Source: Pirellulaceae bacterium
GTDB taxonomy: Bacteria > Planctomycetota > Planctomycetia > Pirellulales > Thermoguttaceae
DNA length: 39,050 nt
Direction of reading: 5' to 3'
Assembly: GCA_012744395.1 (NCBI GenBank)
Contig: JAAYCB010000298.1
Span: 1-39,050, forward strand
The notes beneath the pieces were generated by a model. That model did not search any database. It was not told the origin of the DNA and saw only the letters and a list, made by a program, of their open reading frames with translations. Position 1 is the stretch's first letter. The number at the start of each line of letters is the position of its first letter. Both the position numbers and the translations under genes were made by a program. Below are positions 7,411 through 18,401 of this stretch, piece by piece.

Positions 7411-8259
7411 ATGCGCTGGAAAGGTCGTTTGCGGAGTGAGAATGTCGAGGATCGGCGGGCCGTGTCCGGCCGCGGGATGGCGATCGGCGGCGCTGGCGGA
7501 CTGCTGCTGTTCCTCGTGGTGCTCGTCATGAGCGGAGACCCGATGAAGGCCCTCCAGCTTCTCCAGCCGAACGCTCCGCCGGGCCAGCAACAGCCGGTCC
7601 AGGGCCCGCTGCCCGATGACGAGGTCGCGGAGTTCGTCTCCGTCGTCCTCCGCGACACCGAGAACGTTTGGGGCGAGCTGTTCGGGCAAACCGGCCGGGA
7701 CTACCGCGAGCCGAAGCTCGTGCTGTTTCGCGGTTCGGTGTCGTCGGCCTGCGGATTCCAGAGCGCTGCGGTGGGGCCTTTCTACTGCCCAGCCGACGAG
7801 ACCGTGTACATCGACCTGAGTTTCTTCGAGGACCTCAAGAGCCGCTACGGCGCCCCGGGCGACTTCGCCCAGGCCTACGTAATCGCCCACGAAGTCGGGC
7901 ACCACGTGCAGAAGCTGCTGGGGATCAGCGCTAAGGTCAACTCCGCGCGGGCCCGGGCGAGCCAAGAGCAGGCCAACGACTTGTCGGTCCGCGTGGAACT
8001 CCAGGCCGATTTCTTCGCCGGCGTCTGGGCCCATCACGCCGAGAGGAACTGGCAGATTCTCGAGGAAGGCGACATCGAGGAGGCCCTGAATGCCGCTGCG
8101 GCGATCGGCGACGACCGGCTCCAGAAAGAGTCGCAGGGTTTTGTCGTCCCCGAATCGTTCACGCACGGTTCCTCCGAGCAGCGCGCCCGCTGGTTCACGA
8201 AAGGGCTGAAGACCGGCGCCATCGACGCGGGCGATACATTTGCGGCGGAACGCCTTTGA
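7411..8259 (+). CDS. Neutral zinc metallopeptidase (YpfJ-like)
   Basis: A 282-residue membrane-anchored protein of the YpfJ/KPN_02809 family (Pfam 'putative neutral zinc metallopeptidase'). The N-terminal MRWKGRLRSENVEDRR is the usual cytoplasmic start of the family, followed by one transmembrane helix (residues 23-40). The catalytic motif is AYVIAHEVGHHVQ with H160, E161 and H164; E196 or D200 in ELQADFFAGVW is the likely third ligand region. Other conserved family pieces are SACGFQSAAVGPFYCP and VYIDLSFF. The substrate is unknown in the family. ATG 7411 was chosen because the homology starts there; the ribosome binding site is weak. The gene appears monocistronic. Confidence 0.9.
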   Translation: MRWKGRLRSENVEDRRAVSGRGMAIGGAGGLLLFLVVLVMSGDPMKALQLLQPNAPPGQQQPVQGPLPDDEVAEFVSVVLRDTENVWGELFGQTGRDYREPKLVLFRGSVSSACGFQSAAVGPFYCPADETVYIDLSFFEDLKSRYGAPGDFAQAYVIAHEVGHHVQKLLGISAKVNSARARASQEQANDLSVRVELQADFFAGVWAHHAERNWQILEEGDIEEALNAAAAIGDDRLQKESQGFVVPESFTHGSSEQRARWFTKGLKTGAIDAGDTFAAERL

Positions 8260-8582
8260 GCCCGGGGCGCTCCGCTGCGGAAGGACGCCGCGGCCCCAAG
8301 CCCGAGCGGACCTCTCGGGTCAGGATGCTGCGAGTCCTCCGGTGCGGGTTGCCCTGCCGGCTCTCATCAGGCGGCAGGCAGGCTGGCCTCCGCGGCTGCC
8401 GGTGACCAGAAGGGCATGCGATCCGAGAAGCGTTCCGTTCTTGCCAACGGAGGGCCCGGGCGTACAGCGCCAACGAGTTTCACCGAAAGGGAAAAGGACA
8501 ATGCCAGTCTCTTGTCAGTGGGCAGCGCACGCCTACAGGACCGCGACGACATACAGAATCGTCTGTTTCGGCATCGCGTCAC
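8260..8582. other. Intergenic scar region
   Basis: About 320 bases with no functional gene. Its right half contains the first copy of the 117-bp leader repeat, which ends in a start codon and MPVS-like codons followed by a frame that does not continue into an oxidoreductase. The left part is GC-rich without features I could identify. Confidence 0.55.
8396..8512 (+). repeat. 117-bp direct repeat, copy A (relic gene leader)
   Basis: By hand alignment this segment matches 9357-9473 over 117 bases without a gap, with about 23 mismatches (roughly 80 % identity). It contains the ribosome binding region and ATGCCAGTCTCT, the first codons of the Tat-exported oxidoreductase gene. Beyond those codons the similarity fades, so copy A looks like the left-over leader of a lost paralogous gene. 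Confidence 0.75.
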
Positions 8583-9340
8583 CTACTTGCCGTGAGACCG
8601 TGTTGTTCGTACCAGGATCACCCGGTCCATCCATAGCCCGTTGCTGTCCGTCGAGCCCTCGACGTAGGCCGGTCCCTTGACCTTCAGGGAAATGTACGCT
8701 TCCCAGTCATTGACGGTCGGGTCTTGGGCCTCCGGCACAACCAGCCGGTCCACGTTCACGCCCCTGCGTCTGCTCGCGTGGGCCCAAGCGGTCGTCCGCT
8801 TCTTGCCCCTGGTCGGGCCGACCTTGAAGACATGACACTTCCCGTCCTGGGGGACCTCTTCCGGTGGGAGCGTGAACGTCGGCCCGCCCGTAATTCCGAA
8901 CGTCAGCGGCTGCTTGTGGGCGTCATCGGCGGCGGCGACGAGGGCCGCGGCCATTCCTCCGGCGGCTTCCGCATCCGCGACGATGTTCTGACGCCCGGGG
9001 GTGTAGGGCGAGAACGTGAGCCAGTTGAAATCCGCCACGTCGCGGGTAGGGAGTCGGCGGAACGGCTCGGGCAGTTGCGGATCGCGCAGCAGCGCGGCCA
9101 ATCCGGCAATCTTGGGCTCGTGGTCCTCCTCGGATTCGCAGAAGATCGTCTCCGCGTGCATATCCGCGAACAACTTCAGGTCTGGCCCGATGCACTGGAT
9201 CATGCAATCGGGGGTGGGGAACCGGTACAAACCGTAGCTGATCCAGTAATCCCAGATTGCCAGGTGCGGGGCGATCTTGCCCCAGGCGAGGATCACCCAC
9301 TCCTCTTTTTGCCCGATCACCTTCACCCGGGACAGCAGGC
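8583..9340 (-). pseudogene. DUF4838 domain protein remnant (5'-truncated)
   Basis: The minus-strand frame (open up to 9434) encodes the C-terminal portion of a DUF4838-type planctomycete protein. WGKIAPHLAIWDYW, LKLFADMHAETIF, a C-terminal stretch with VPQDGKCHVFKVG, WEAYISLKVKGPAYVEGSTD and the terminal WMDRVILVR are, from memory, typical of these large secreted proteins, which are normally many hundreds of residues long. Here only about 250 family-like residues remain. There is no signal peptide and no ribosome binding site. The first ~35 codons of the open frame (above about 9330) are antisense to the leader repeat and not family-like. The middle also seems shortened after IFCESEEDHEP. I read it as a non-functional remnant; a short expressed protein cannot be excluded. 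Confidence 0.6.
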
Positions 9341-9356
9341 GCGTTGACGGGCGCGT

Positions 9357-9473
9357 CTGCCGGTGATCAGAATAGCGTTCGATCTGAAAAGCGTTCCGCC
9401 CGTGCCGGCGGAAAGCCCGGCCGGAAGACGCCAACGAGTCTCAGCGAAAAGGAAAACGACAATGCCAGTCTCT
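9357..9473 (+). repeat. 117-bp direct repeat, copy B (live leader of oxidoreductase gene)
   Basis: This is the partner of 8396-8512, with equal length and no indels. It contains the AAGGAAAACGACA ribosome binding region and the first four codons of the downstream gene, so it is the functional leader. Both copies have the same orientation and enclose about 840 bases that hold the DUF4838 remnant. Confidence 0.75.
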
Positions 9474-10790
9474 CGACGCGCGTTTCTCAAGCGGGCAGCC
9501 GCCACGGCGGCGGCAACTCCGCTGCTGCTGCCGTCGCACATCTGGGCGGCCGAAACCAAGCCGAACTCGCGGCTGACGATGGGCTTTGTGGGCATGGGGA
9601 TGCAGAACCGGGGACTGTTGGGCGGGTTTCTCGGGCGCGACACGGAGGTCTTGGCGGTTTGCGACGTGGACACGACCCGCCGCGACGACGCCAAGCGGCG
9701 CGTCGTCGAGCACTACGCCAAGCAGCCGGGGCGCAGCGGCCAGTGCGCGGCGTACAACGACTTCCGCGAGATCACCGGCCGCGACGACATCGACGCCGTC
9801 TCGATCGCCACGCCCGACCACTGGCACACCGTGATTGCCGTGGCGGCCCTCCGCGGCGGGAAGGACGTGTATTGCGAGAAGCCGCTGACGCACAATATCC
9901 ACGAGTCGCGCGTTCTCCTGCGGGAGGTCGACGCGAACGGGCGCGTGCTGCAAACGGGCTCGATGCAGCGATCGTCGAAGGAATTCCGCGTGGCGTGCGC
10001 GTTGGTGCGCAACGGGGCGATCGGCACGGTCGAGCGCGTGGAGTGCAGCTTCGGCGGTCCGCCGGTTCCTTGCGATCTGGCCGAGGAGCCGCTCGAACCG
10101 GGGCTCGACTGGAATCTCTGGCTGGGTCCCGCCGCGATGCGGCCCTACCACTCCGCGCTCAGCCCGCGCGGGATTCACAAGCATTATCCCGCCTGGCGGA
10201 GCTACCGGGAATTCGGCGGCGGGGGCGTTGCCGACTGGGGCGCCCACCACCTCGACATCGCCCAATGGGGATTGGGCATGGACGACGGCGGCCCGGTCGA
10301 GATTCTGCCCGCGGAGAAGCCGGGCGCGACGCAAGGAGTCAGGTTCGTCTATGCCAACGGCGTCGTCCTGGAGCACAAGAGCGGCTTTGGCGTGGATTTC
10401 TTCGGCACGGAGGGAGAGGTCCAGGTGAACCGCGGCCGCTTCACGTTCCGTCGCGGCACGGAGGTGATCGCTTCGTTCACCGGCCAGCGAGACACGTCCT
10501 GCGCCGCCCAGGTCCAGCGGGCCGAGCAGGAGTTTCTCAAGGATCCGAAGGTCCGGCTCTACGAGAGTAAGGACCACCTCAACGATTTCCTGGAGTGCGT
10601 GAAGACGCGCAACAAACCGATCACGAGCGAACAGGTCGGCGCGCGCTCGGCAATCTGCTGCCACCTGATGAATCAGGCCTATTTCCACGGCCGGAAGCTC
10701 AAGTGGGACCCGGTCAAGTTCGCCTTTGTCGACGGGACGGGCGATCCGGCATGGCTCACCCGCGACTACCGCAGTCCGTGGACGGTCTAG
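9462..10790 (+). CDS. Gfo/Idh/MocA family oxidoreductase with Tat signal
   Basis: A 442-residue protein. Tat signal SRRAFLKRAAATAAATPLLL (residues 4-23), then AxA before ETKPNS. The Rossmann part reads GFVGMGMQNRGLLGG (residues 41-55) and VLAVCDVD (63-70); IATPDHWH (115-122) is followed by a canonical CEKPL with E139-K140-P141. The substrate domain has GGGGVADWGAHHLDIAQWGL, a common form in planctomycete members. It is therefore predicted to be an exported NAD(P)- or tightly bound cofactor-dependent sugar or cyclitol oxidoreductase; the substrate is unknown. The start at 9462 places the twin arginines at the right distance and follows AAGGA. It is not closely similar in sequence to the oxidoreductase at 5593-6987, but belongs to the same superfamily. 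Confidence 0.9.
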   Translation: MPVSRRAFLKRAAATAAATPLLLPSHIWAAETKPNSRLTMGFVGMGMQNRGLLGGFLGRDTEVLAVCDVDTTRRDDAKRRVVEHYAKQPGRSGQCAAYNDFREITGRDDIDAVSIATPDHWHTVIAVAALRGGKDVYCEKPLTHNIHESRVLLREVDANGRVLQTGSMQRSSKEFRVACALVRNGAIGTVERVECSFGGPPVPCDLAEEPLEPGLDWNLWLGPAAMRPYHSALSPRGIHKHYPAWRSYREFGGGGVADWGAHHLDIAQWGLGMDDGGPVEILPAEKPGATQGVRFVYANGVVLEHKSGFGVDFFGTEGEVQVNRGRFTFRRGTEVIASFTGQRDTSCAAQVQRAEQEFLKDPKVRLYESKDHLNDFLECVKTRNKPITSEQVGARSAICCHLMNQAYFHGRKLKWDPVKFAFVDGTGDPAWLTRDYRSPWTV

Positions 10791-10821
10791 GCCCGGCGGG
10801 CGACCGGTCTGGATGCGCGTT

Positions 10822-10889
10822 CTGGTTCCCACCCGGGAGCTTGGGAACCAGGGGGGCAAGGGGCAGCTGCCAAGCAGGAGCTTGGGAAC
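10822..10889. repeat. Dispersed inverted repeat of the CTTGGGAAC type
   Basis: CTGGTTCCCA (10822-10831) and TGGGAACCAG (10842-10851) form a perfect 10-bp stem around CCCGGGAGCT. A second partial copy, GAGCTTGGGAAC, follows at 10878-10889. The same words occur at 37853-37878. It lies between the convergent oxidoreductase and clpB genes, where it could end transcription. From memory, such repeats are widely scattered in planctomycete genomes and give spurious small proteins. Confidence 0.7.
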
Positions 10890-10909
10890 GAGATGGGATG
10901 GGAGGCGGA

Positions 10910-13549
10910 TTACCCGTCCGCGTCGATCCGTTCGAACGTGAACCGTCCATGGGCCAGATCGATGCGGACCCGGGCCCCTTCGGCAAGTTCCTGCTTGAGC
11001 ATTTCGACGGCCAGCGGGTTCTGAATGCCCTGCTGAATCACGCGCTTCAAGGGCCGGGCGCCGAAGGTTGGATCGTACCCCTGCTGGGCGATCCCGTCGA
11101 TGGCCGCCTCGGTCACGTCGAGGCGAATTCCGTGTTCGGCGAGCTGACGCTGGAGCCGCCCAACCTGGAGCGTGACGATCTTGCGGAGCTCCGCCTGCGC
11201 GAGCGGATGGAAGAGGATCGTCTCATCGATTCGATTGAGAAACTCCGGCAAGAACCGGCTCTGGAGCGCGAGTTCGACCGCCTCGCGCATGTCCTCCACG
11301 GACCCGCCCTCGCGGGTGATCTCCTGGATCACCTGGCTGCCGATGTTCGATGTCATCACGACGATCGTGTTCGTAAAGTCGACGGTATGCCCCTGGTTGT
11401 CGCTCAGCCGGCCGTCGTCGAGGACCTGCAGGAGGATGTTGAAAACGTCGCGATGCGCTTTTTCGATCTCGTCGAGGAGGATCACGGCGTAGGGCCGGCG
11501 GCGGACCGCCTCGGTCAGCCGTCCCCCTTCCTCGTAGCCGACGTATCCGGGAGGCGCTCCGATCAGGCGGCTTACCGTGTGCCGTTCCATGAACTCGCTC
11601 ATGTCGAGCCGGATCATGGCGTCTTCGGCGTCGAACATGACTTCGGCCAAGGCTTTGCAGAGCTCTGTCTTGCCGACGCCGGTCGGGCCCAGGAACAGAA
11701 ACGATCCGATCGGCCGCTTGGGGTCGTGCAGGCCCGCGCGGTTGCGGCGGACGGCGTTGGAGACCGCCTCGACCGCCTCGTCCTGGCCGACGACGCGCTG
11801 GTGGATCCGCTCTTCGAGGACCAGCAGCTTGGCGCGCTCCGTCTCCATCATCCGCGCCACGGGAATTCCGGTCCAGGCGCTGACCACTTCGGCGATCTCC
11901 TCGGGGCCGACCTCCTGGCGCAGCAATCGCCGGACGCCGTTGGACGGCTCCTTCGGCTCCATCCGTTCGAGCTGTCCGGCGAGCGCCTTCTTCTCCATGT
12001 CGAGCTGCCGGAGGCGCTGGTAATCCTCCTCCGGCGGGCGTTCGCCGCGGGCGGTCTTCTCACGGATTCCCGCTTCCAGGAGCTTGTACTCGGGGTCGAC
12101 CTCCGCGAGGCGTTTGCGGACCTGATGGACGTCGCCGAGGCCGCTCTTTTCCTTCTCCCACTGCGCCCTGAGGCCGTCGAGCCGGTTGCGGAGGTCCTGA
12201 ATCTCCTTTTCGACCTCGGCCAGGTGTTCCCGAGCGTGCTCTTCGTTCTCCTCGGCCAGCTGCCGCTGCGCCAATTCCAACTGGACGAGCCGCCGCTGGA
12301 CCGCGTCGATCTCCGTCGGGACACTCTCCAACTCCATCGCCAGCCGGCTCATCGCCTCGTCCATCAGGTCGATCGCCTTGTCGGGCAGGAATCGATCGGC
12401 GATGTAGCGGTGCGAGAGGTTCGCGGCGGCCACGAGGGCGGAATCCTTGATTTTGACCCCCTTGTGATGGGCTTCGTAGCGCGGCTTCAGGCCGCGGAGG
12501 ATCGCGATCGTATCCTCCACGGTCGGCTCGCCGATCAGCACCGGTTGGAAACGGCGTTCCAGCGCGGCGTCCTTCTCGATGTACTTCCGGTATTCGTCGA
12601 GCGTCGTCGCGCCGACGCAGCGGAGTGTGCCCCGGGCAAGCGCTGGCTTGAGCAGGTTGGCCGCGTCGCTGCCCCCCTCGGCGCTGCCGGCGCCGATCAC
12701 CGTGTGCAGCTCGTCGATGAACATGATCACGTTTCCGCGGGCGTCCTCCACCTCCCGGAGCACGGCCTTGAGGCGCTCTTCGAATTCGCCGCGATATTTC
12801 GTGCCGGCGATCAGGGCCCCGAGATCGAGGGAGATGACGCGCTTGTCCTTGAGGCTTTGCGGCACGTCGCCCTCGACGATCCGCAGGGCGAGCCCCTCGG
12901 CGATCGCCGTCTTGCCCACGCCGGGCTCGCCGATCAGCACGGGGTTGTTCTTCGTCCGCCGGGAGAGGACCTGGATCACGCGGCGGATTTCCTGGTCGCG
13001 CCCGATCACCGGATCGAGTTTGCCGCGGCGGGCCAGTTCCACCAGGTTGTTCCCGTACTTTTCCAGGGCCTGGAATTTCGCTTCCGGGTTCGGGTCGCTG
13101 ACCCGCGCGCTGCCACGGATTCTCTGAAGCGCGGCCAAGAGCCGTTCTTCATCGATCGCCGCCAGTTCGAGCACCCGGCGGGCCTTCGAGTCGATCTTGG
13201 CCAGGGCCAGCAGGAGATGCTCGGTGGAGATGTACTCGTCCTTCATGGCATCGGCCTCGTTCTGGGCTTTCTCCAGAACGCGGCCGAGCGCCGCGCCGAC
13301 CTGTGGCGGGGCGCCTCCGGAAGCCCGCGGAAGATGTCCCAATTCCGCAGCGACGATCTGCCGGAGTTGCGGCATGTCGACGCCGATCTGCTCAAGGATC
13401 GGGAGGATCACGCCCTCGGCCTCGGCGAGCAGCGTGGAAAGCAAGTGAAGCGGATCGATCTCGGGATGGCCCCGTTCGGCGGCGAGCGCCTGCGCCGAGG
13501 CGATGGCCTCCTGGGCTTTGATCGTCAGTTTGTCAAACCGGAATGCCAT
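10910..13549 (-). CDS. clpB: ATP-dependent chaperone ClpB
   Basis: An 879-residue Hsp100 disaggregase of the usual length. The N-terminal Clp repeat domain is at residues 1-145. AAA-1 has Walker A GEPGVGKT (207-214) and Walker [10 protein letters not shown]. The long coiled-coil middle domain (roughly 400-525) that distinguishes ClpB from ClpA/C is present, with its many Glu/Lys/Arg heptads. AAA-2 has [12 protein letters not shown] and [11 protein letters not shown]; the C-terminal sensor region ends in FERIDADG. It threads aggregated proteins together with DnaK. ATG 13549 lies 16 bases after the dnaK stop, and the purine-rich TAAGGGG at that stop may serve as its ribosome binding site. Both genes are thus one operon. 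Confidence 0.97.
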   Translation of the reverse strand: MAFRFDKLTIKAQEAIASAQALAAERGHPEIDPLHLLSTLLAEAEGVILPILEQIGVDMPQLRQIVAAELGHLPRASGGAPPQVGAALGRVLEKAQNEADAMKDEYISTEHLLLALAKIDSKARRVLELAAIDEERLLAALQRIRGSARVSDPNPEAKFQALEKYGNNLVELARRGKLDPVIGRDQEIRRVIQVLSRRTKNNPVLIGEPGVGKTAIAEGLALRIVEGDVPQSLKDKRVISLDLGALIAGTKYRGEFEERLKAVLREVEDARGNVIMFIDELHTVIGAGSAEGGSDAANLLKPALARGTLRCVGATTLDEYRKYIEKDAALERRFQPVLIGEPTVEDTIAILRGLKPRYEAHHKGVKIKDSALVAAANLSHRYIADRFLPDKAIDLMDEAMSRLAMELESVPTEIDAVQRRLVQLELAQRQLAEENEEHAREHLAEVEKEIQDLRNRLDGLRAQWEKEKSGLGDVHQVRKRLAEVDPEYKLLEAGIREKTARGERPPEEDYQRLRQLDMEKKALAGQLERMEPKEPSNGVRRLLRQEVGPEEIAEVVSAWTGIPVARMMETERAKLLVLEERIHQRVVGQDEAVEAVSNAVRRNRAGLHDPKRPIGSFLFLGPTGVGKTELCKALAEVMFDAEDAMIRLDMSEFMERHTVSRLIGAPPGYVGYEEGGRLTEAVRRRPYAVILLDEIEKAHRDVFNILLQVLDDGRLSDNQGHTVDFTNTIVVMTSNIGSQVIQEITREGGSVEDMREAVELALQSRFLPEFLNRIDETILFHPLAQAELRKIVTLQVGRLQRQLAEHGIRLDVTEAAIDGIAQQGYDPTFGARPLKRVIQQGIQNPLAVEMLKQELAEGARVRIDLAHGRFTFERIDADG

Positions 13550-13565
13550 CGTCCGCCCGCGCCCC

Positions 13566-15494
<1,929 letters not shown>

Positions 15495-15544
15495 CGTCTG
15501 CTCCTTTCACTGGCTATTGCGTGCCTCGCAAGCGCCGCCATCCG

Positions 15545-15560
15545 GCCCCGAAATTGGGGC
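15545..15560. promoter_or_regulatory. Short inverted repeat in the dnaK upstream region
   Basis: GCCCC and GGGGC form a perfect 5-bp stem with a six-base AT-rich centre, about 50 bases upstream of dnaK. It could be an operator or an RNA hairpin in the leader; no known heat-shock operator matches it. Confidence 0.25.
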
Positions 15561-15841
15561 GGCAATACTCTGTCTCACGGAATTCCAAGAAACGCAGGAG
15601 GAAATGTCCGCCCGAATCTGTACGGTCTCCGATCATTGTGCAAAGGTCGTGCCGACCGGCGGTGCGAGAATTTTCATTCGTCGCAACCGCTTTTGCAACA
15701 AGCTGTTAAGAGGACGGCCTGCTGGCTGGAGGCAGCCCTGCGGGATATCGGCGGACTGTTGACTGCCATTTTGGCATGGCGTACTCTCCGCCAACGGGAC
15801 GACTGCATTTTTGACAGCCGGGCGGTTCTGGATCGTTTCCG

Positions 15842-15871
15842 TTGACACTATAAGTGATCGGGCGGTACAAG
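15842..15871 (+). promoter_or_regulatory. Candidate promoter for pheA
   Basis: A perfect TTGACA (15842-15847) is followed after 18 bases by TACAAG (15866-15871), which would start transcription about 70 bases before the pheA ATG. The -10 match is moderate. Confidence 0.35.
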
Positions 15872-15946
15872 GGGAACAGTCGCGGTGGAGAATCGCGCGA
15901 GTCGGCCACTGAAATCCAACTCCTACGACGGGCTGAGAGTCTCTGC

Positions 15947-17110
15947 ATGGCGAAAGCGAAACCAAAAAGACGGGTGGGACCGCGGGCGAGTCGAAGCGTC
16001 CAATCGGCCAGGCCGGTCGAGTCTCCCGAGCCGCCTCCGAGCCGCCTCGAGGATTTGCTGGAGGAACAGGCCCGGCTCGATCGGCAACTGGTTGAGATGT
16101 TGAACGCGCGTGCCAAGACGATGGTCCAGATTGTCCAGGCGCGCAGGCAGGCGGGGCAAGCGGCGTTTGTTTTTGCGGAGGAAGAGGAACAGATCGGACG
16201 GGCCGTGGCGGCCAACCCCGGCCCGCTCCCCAGCGAGGCGATCCGCGCCGCGTTGCGCGAGGCCGTCGGCGGATGCCGTGCGCTGGTGCGGGAGCTCCGC
16301 GTGGCGTTTCTCGGGCCGCTCTATACGTACAGCCACCTGGCGGCGATCGCCCACTTCGGCCAGTCGGTCGAGTTAGCGCCGGTTGGCAGCATCGCGGCCG
16401 TCTTCGAGGAGGTCAACCGCGGCCAGTCCGACTTCGGCCTGGTCCCGATCGAAAACTCAACCGATGGGCGAATCGCCGACACGCTGGACATGTTCACGCG
16501 GCTGCCCCTGAAGATCTGCGGGGAAGTCGAGCTGGAAATCCAGCATTTTCTTCTCGGCAAGTGTGCCCGCGACGAGGTCCACGAGGTCTACAGCAAACAG
16601 CAGCCGCTGAGCCAGTGCCGCAACTGGCTGGCGCGGCACCTGCCGGCTGCAAGGCCGATCGAAGTGACCAGCACGTCGACGGCCGCCCAGTTGGCCCTGG
16701 AAAAACCGGGAGCGGCGGCGATCGCCAGCCTTCAGGCCGGAATGCACTACGGTCTGGACGTGATTGCCGAGCGCATCGAGGACCACCCGAACAACACAAC
16801 CCGGTTTGCCGTCATCGGCGACCATGTCTCCGGCCCGACCGGAAGCGATCGCACGGCGATCCTGTTCCAGACGGAGCACCGCTTCGGCGCTTTGGCGGAC
16901 GTGCTCGGCATCTTCAAACGGAATGAACTGAACCTCACCTGGATCGAGTCGTTTCCCGTTCCCGATTGCGCCCGGACCTACCTGTTCTTCGTCGAGGTTG
17001 AGGGGCACCAGAGCGAACGGCCGATGCAGAGGTGCTTTCAATCGCTTCGATCCCGGACGCTCCGCCTGGAGATCCTCGGTTCGTTTCCGGTGGCCGCGCG
17101 AAGAGGGTAG
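15947..17110 (+). CDS. pheA: Bifunctional chorismate mutase/prephenate dehydratase
   Basis: A 387-residue P-protein. After a basic 30-residue extension, residues 35-112 form an AroQ-type chorismate mutase helix bundle (DRQLVEMLNARAKTMVQIVQARRQ). Residues 117-292 are the prephenate dehydratase domain, with VAFLGPLYTYSHLAA, LVPIENSTDGRI and the catalytic NNTTRF (T285, R286, F287). The C-terminal ACT domain contains GALADVLGIFKRNELNLTWIESFP, the region that binds Phe for feedback inhibition. It converts chorismate through prephenate to phenylpyruvate in the cytoplasm. ATG 15947 is taken as the start because the upstream part of the open frame is unrelated; its ribosome binding site (GGGCTGAGAG) is weak. 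It is transcribed divergently from dnaK and shows no operon partner. Confidence 0.95.
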   Translation: MAKAKPKRRVGPRASRSVQSARPVESPEPPPSRLEDLLEEQARLDRQLVEMLNARAKTMVQIVQARRQAGQAAFVFAEEEEQIGRAVAANPGPLPSEAIRAALREAVGGCRALVRELRVAFLGPLYTYSHLAAIAHFGQSVELAPVGSIAAVFEEVNRGQSDFGLVPIENSTDGRIADTLDMFTRLPLKICGEVELEIQHFLLGKCARDEVHEVYSKQQPLSQCRNWLARHLPAARPIEVTSTSTAAQLALEKPGAAAIASLQAGMHYGLDVIAERIEDHPNNTTRFAVIGDHVSGPTGSDRTAILFQTEHRFGALADVLGIFKRNELNLTWIESFPVPDCARTYLFFVEVEGHQSERPMQRCFQSLRSRTLRLEILGSFPVAARRG

Positions 17111-17311
17111 GTTTTGGGTCAGCGAAATTCCCGCCGATTCCCGCCCGAAGGCGAAAATTGGGCTGGACCCGGGGCCGGAAATCGTGCATCATCCCGCGCG
17201 CCCTCGGATGGCTACCGGGGGGGTCGGTGAGTTTTTTCCTTCGCGCCGCCGCGCGGCGCTCTGTCCAGGGTATCCGTCATGTCTGGCCAACGGTGGAAAG
17301 GAGTCAAATCG

Positions 17312-18379
17312 ATGATCCGGCTTCTTTTTGCCGTTGTTTTTGCCGCTGCCCTCGGCGGCTGCAAAGGCTCGGAGGCCAGGATCCCAATCGACCCGTTCTA
17401 CGGACAAACGAAGATCCCCCCTCCGGGCACCGGCCAGATGTCGCGCCGGCCCGCTGTCGATCCCTACTACCCCCATCAGGCCGCCACGGCCGCCGAAGGC
17501 ATCCCGCGGGCCTCGGCAGGGCTTGCCGCCACTCCGGAGGCCGCCAGCCAAGCGGCTTCTCCACCGCAGACTGCCGCAGCGGACACCGCTCCTGCGCCCG
17601 CCGAACACGCACCTGCGCCCGCCGAACACGCACCTGCGCCCGCCGAACAATTGGCCGCGCAGCCGAAGGGCGATCCGATCGAGATTCCCGTCTCCGCGCG
17701 GCGGAGCATCCCCCTCGGCAGCGAAGCGGTCGCTGCCAGCCCTTCGTCGCTGGCTGCAAATCCATCCTCGCGGCCGGCGGCCGCTGCATCCAGCGCCGCG
17801 GCGTCCCCCGGGCCGCCGAACGTTCCCGAGCGGATTGTTCAGACGATCGCCCCCCGCAGCGAGGATCTCGCTCGCCAGAGGCCAGCCGTCTACTCGCCGC
17901 CGAGCCCAACGCGCCCCGACGCGGCAGGTGCTGCCGGGACGGCGGTCGACATCATGGACCTGCCGCCGGTCGGCCGCGGCGCGGAAGTCCGCCGCGATGA
18001 CCGAGTTGAACTCGCCTCTGCCGTCGCTCCCGTTTCGAAGCCCGAAGCCGCCGCGGCGGCCGTTGCGGAGGAACCGCTCGCCCGCAGCAAACGTCGGGAT
18101 CCGCTCGGCGACTACGGCTACAGCACCGACTACCGCCGCCTGCGGGGGCGCCTGGAGTACCTCGAGAAGGAGCAGTGTTGGAAGCTGCGTTACATCCCGA
18201 TCGACGGCGTCACCGACCAGTATGGCGGCAGCGTCGTGCTCGAGCAGTCGGCTGCGCTTGCCGGTTTCCGGCGCGGCGATCTGGTGGAAGTCCGCGGCGA
18301 GCTGGGCGATCCGGCGCCGGACGGCAAGGACTTCGCCCCGGCGTACCAGGTTGCCGAGATCCGCGCGTTGGGCAACTGA
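17312..18379 (+). CDS. Lipoprotein with Ala/Pro-rich linker and C-terminal OB-like domain
   Basis: A 355-residue hypothetical protein. The N-terminal MIRLLFAVVFAAALGGCKG is a lipoprotein signal with lipobox LGGC (lipidated C19). The next ~230 residues are low-complexity Ala/Pro/Ser, including three APAPAEH-type repeats. The last ~90 residues, beginning DPLGDYGYSTDYRRLRGRLEYLE and containing WKLRYIPIDGVTDQYGGSVVLE and GFRRGDLVEVRGEL, look like a compact beta-rich, possibly OB-fold domain. AAAGGAG (17297-17303) lies eight bases before ATG 17312, which settles the start. The function is unknown; the design suggests a small domain displayed from the membrane on a flexible tether. It ends 22 bases before the convergent ndk. 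Confidence 0.75.
   Translation: MIRLLFAVVFAAALGGCKGSEARIPIDPFYGQTKIPPPGTGQMSRRPAVDPYYPHQAATAAEGIPRASAGLAATPEAASQAASPPQTAAADTAPAPAEHAPAPAEHAPAPAEQLAAQPKGDPIEIPVSARRSIPLGSEAVAASPSSLAANPSSRPAAAASSAAASPGPPNVPERIVQTIAPRSEDLARQRPAVYSPPSPTRPDAAGAAGTAVDIMDLPPVGRGAEVRRDDRVELASAVAPVSKPEAAAAAVAEEPLARSKRRDPLGDYGYSTDYRRLRGRLEYLEKEQCWKLRYIPIDGVTDQYGGSVVLEQSAALAGFRRGDLVEVRGELGDPAPDGKDFAPAYQVAEIRALGN
17591..17650 (+). repeat. 21-bp tandem repeat inside the lipoprotein gene
   Basis: Two complete units and most of a third, each starting CCTGCGCCCGCCGAACA, encode repeated PAPAEHA. The period is a multiple of three, so copy-number change would keep the frame. Confidence 0.8.
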
Positions 18380-18395
18380 TTGGGGCGCTGCCCAA
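18368..18395. terminator. Inverted repeat between convergent lipoprotein and ndk genes
   Basis: TTGGGCA (18368-18374) and TGCCCAA (18389-18395) form a perfect 7-bp stem with a 14-base loop that covers the lipoprotein stop codon. Its position between two gene ends fits a bidirectional terminator; no T-run follows. Confidence 0.4.
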
Positions 18396-18401
18396 GCCGG
18401 G

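Larger units (their letters stand above)
15495..15946. other. Divergent control region between dnaK and pheA
   Basis: About 450 bases with no supported gene. On the dnaK side there is a short inverted repeat, GCCCC-GAAATT-GGGGC (15545-15560), within the presumed leader or promoter. On the pheA side lie two TTGACA words (15811-15816 and 15842-15847). I searched by eye for the TTAGCACTC/GAGTGCTAA CIRCE operator and for a clear sigma-32 promoter and found neither. Confidence 0.55.
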
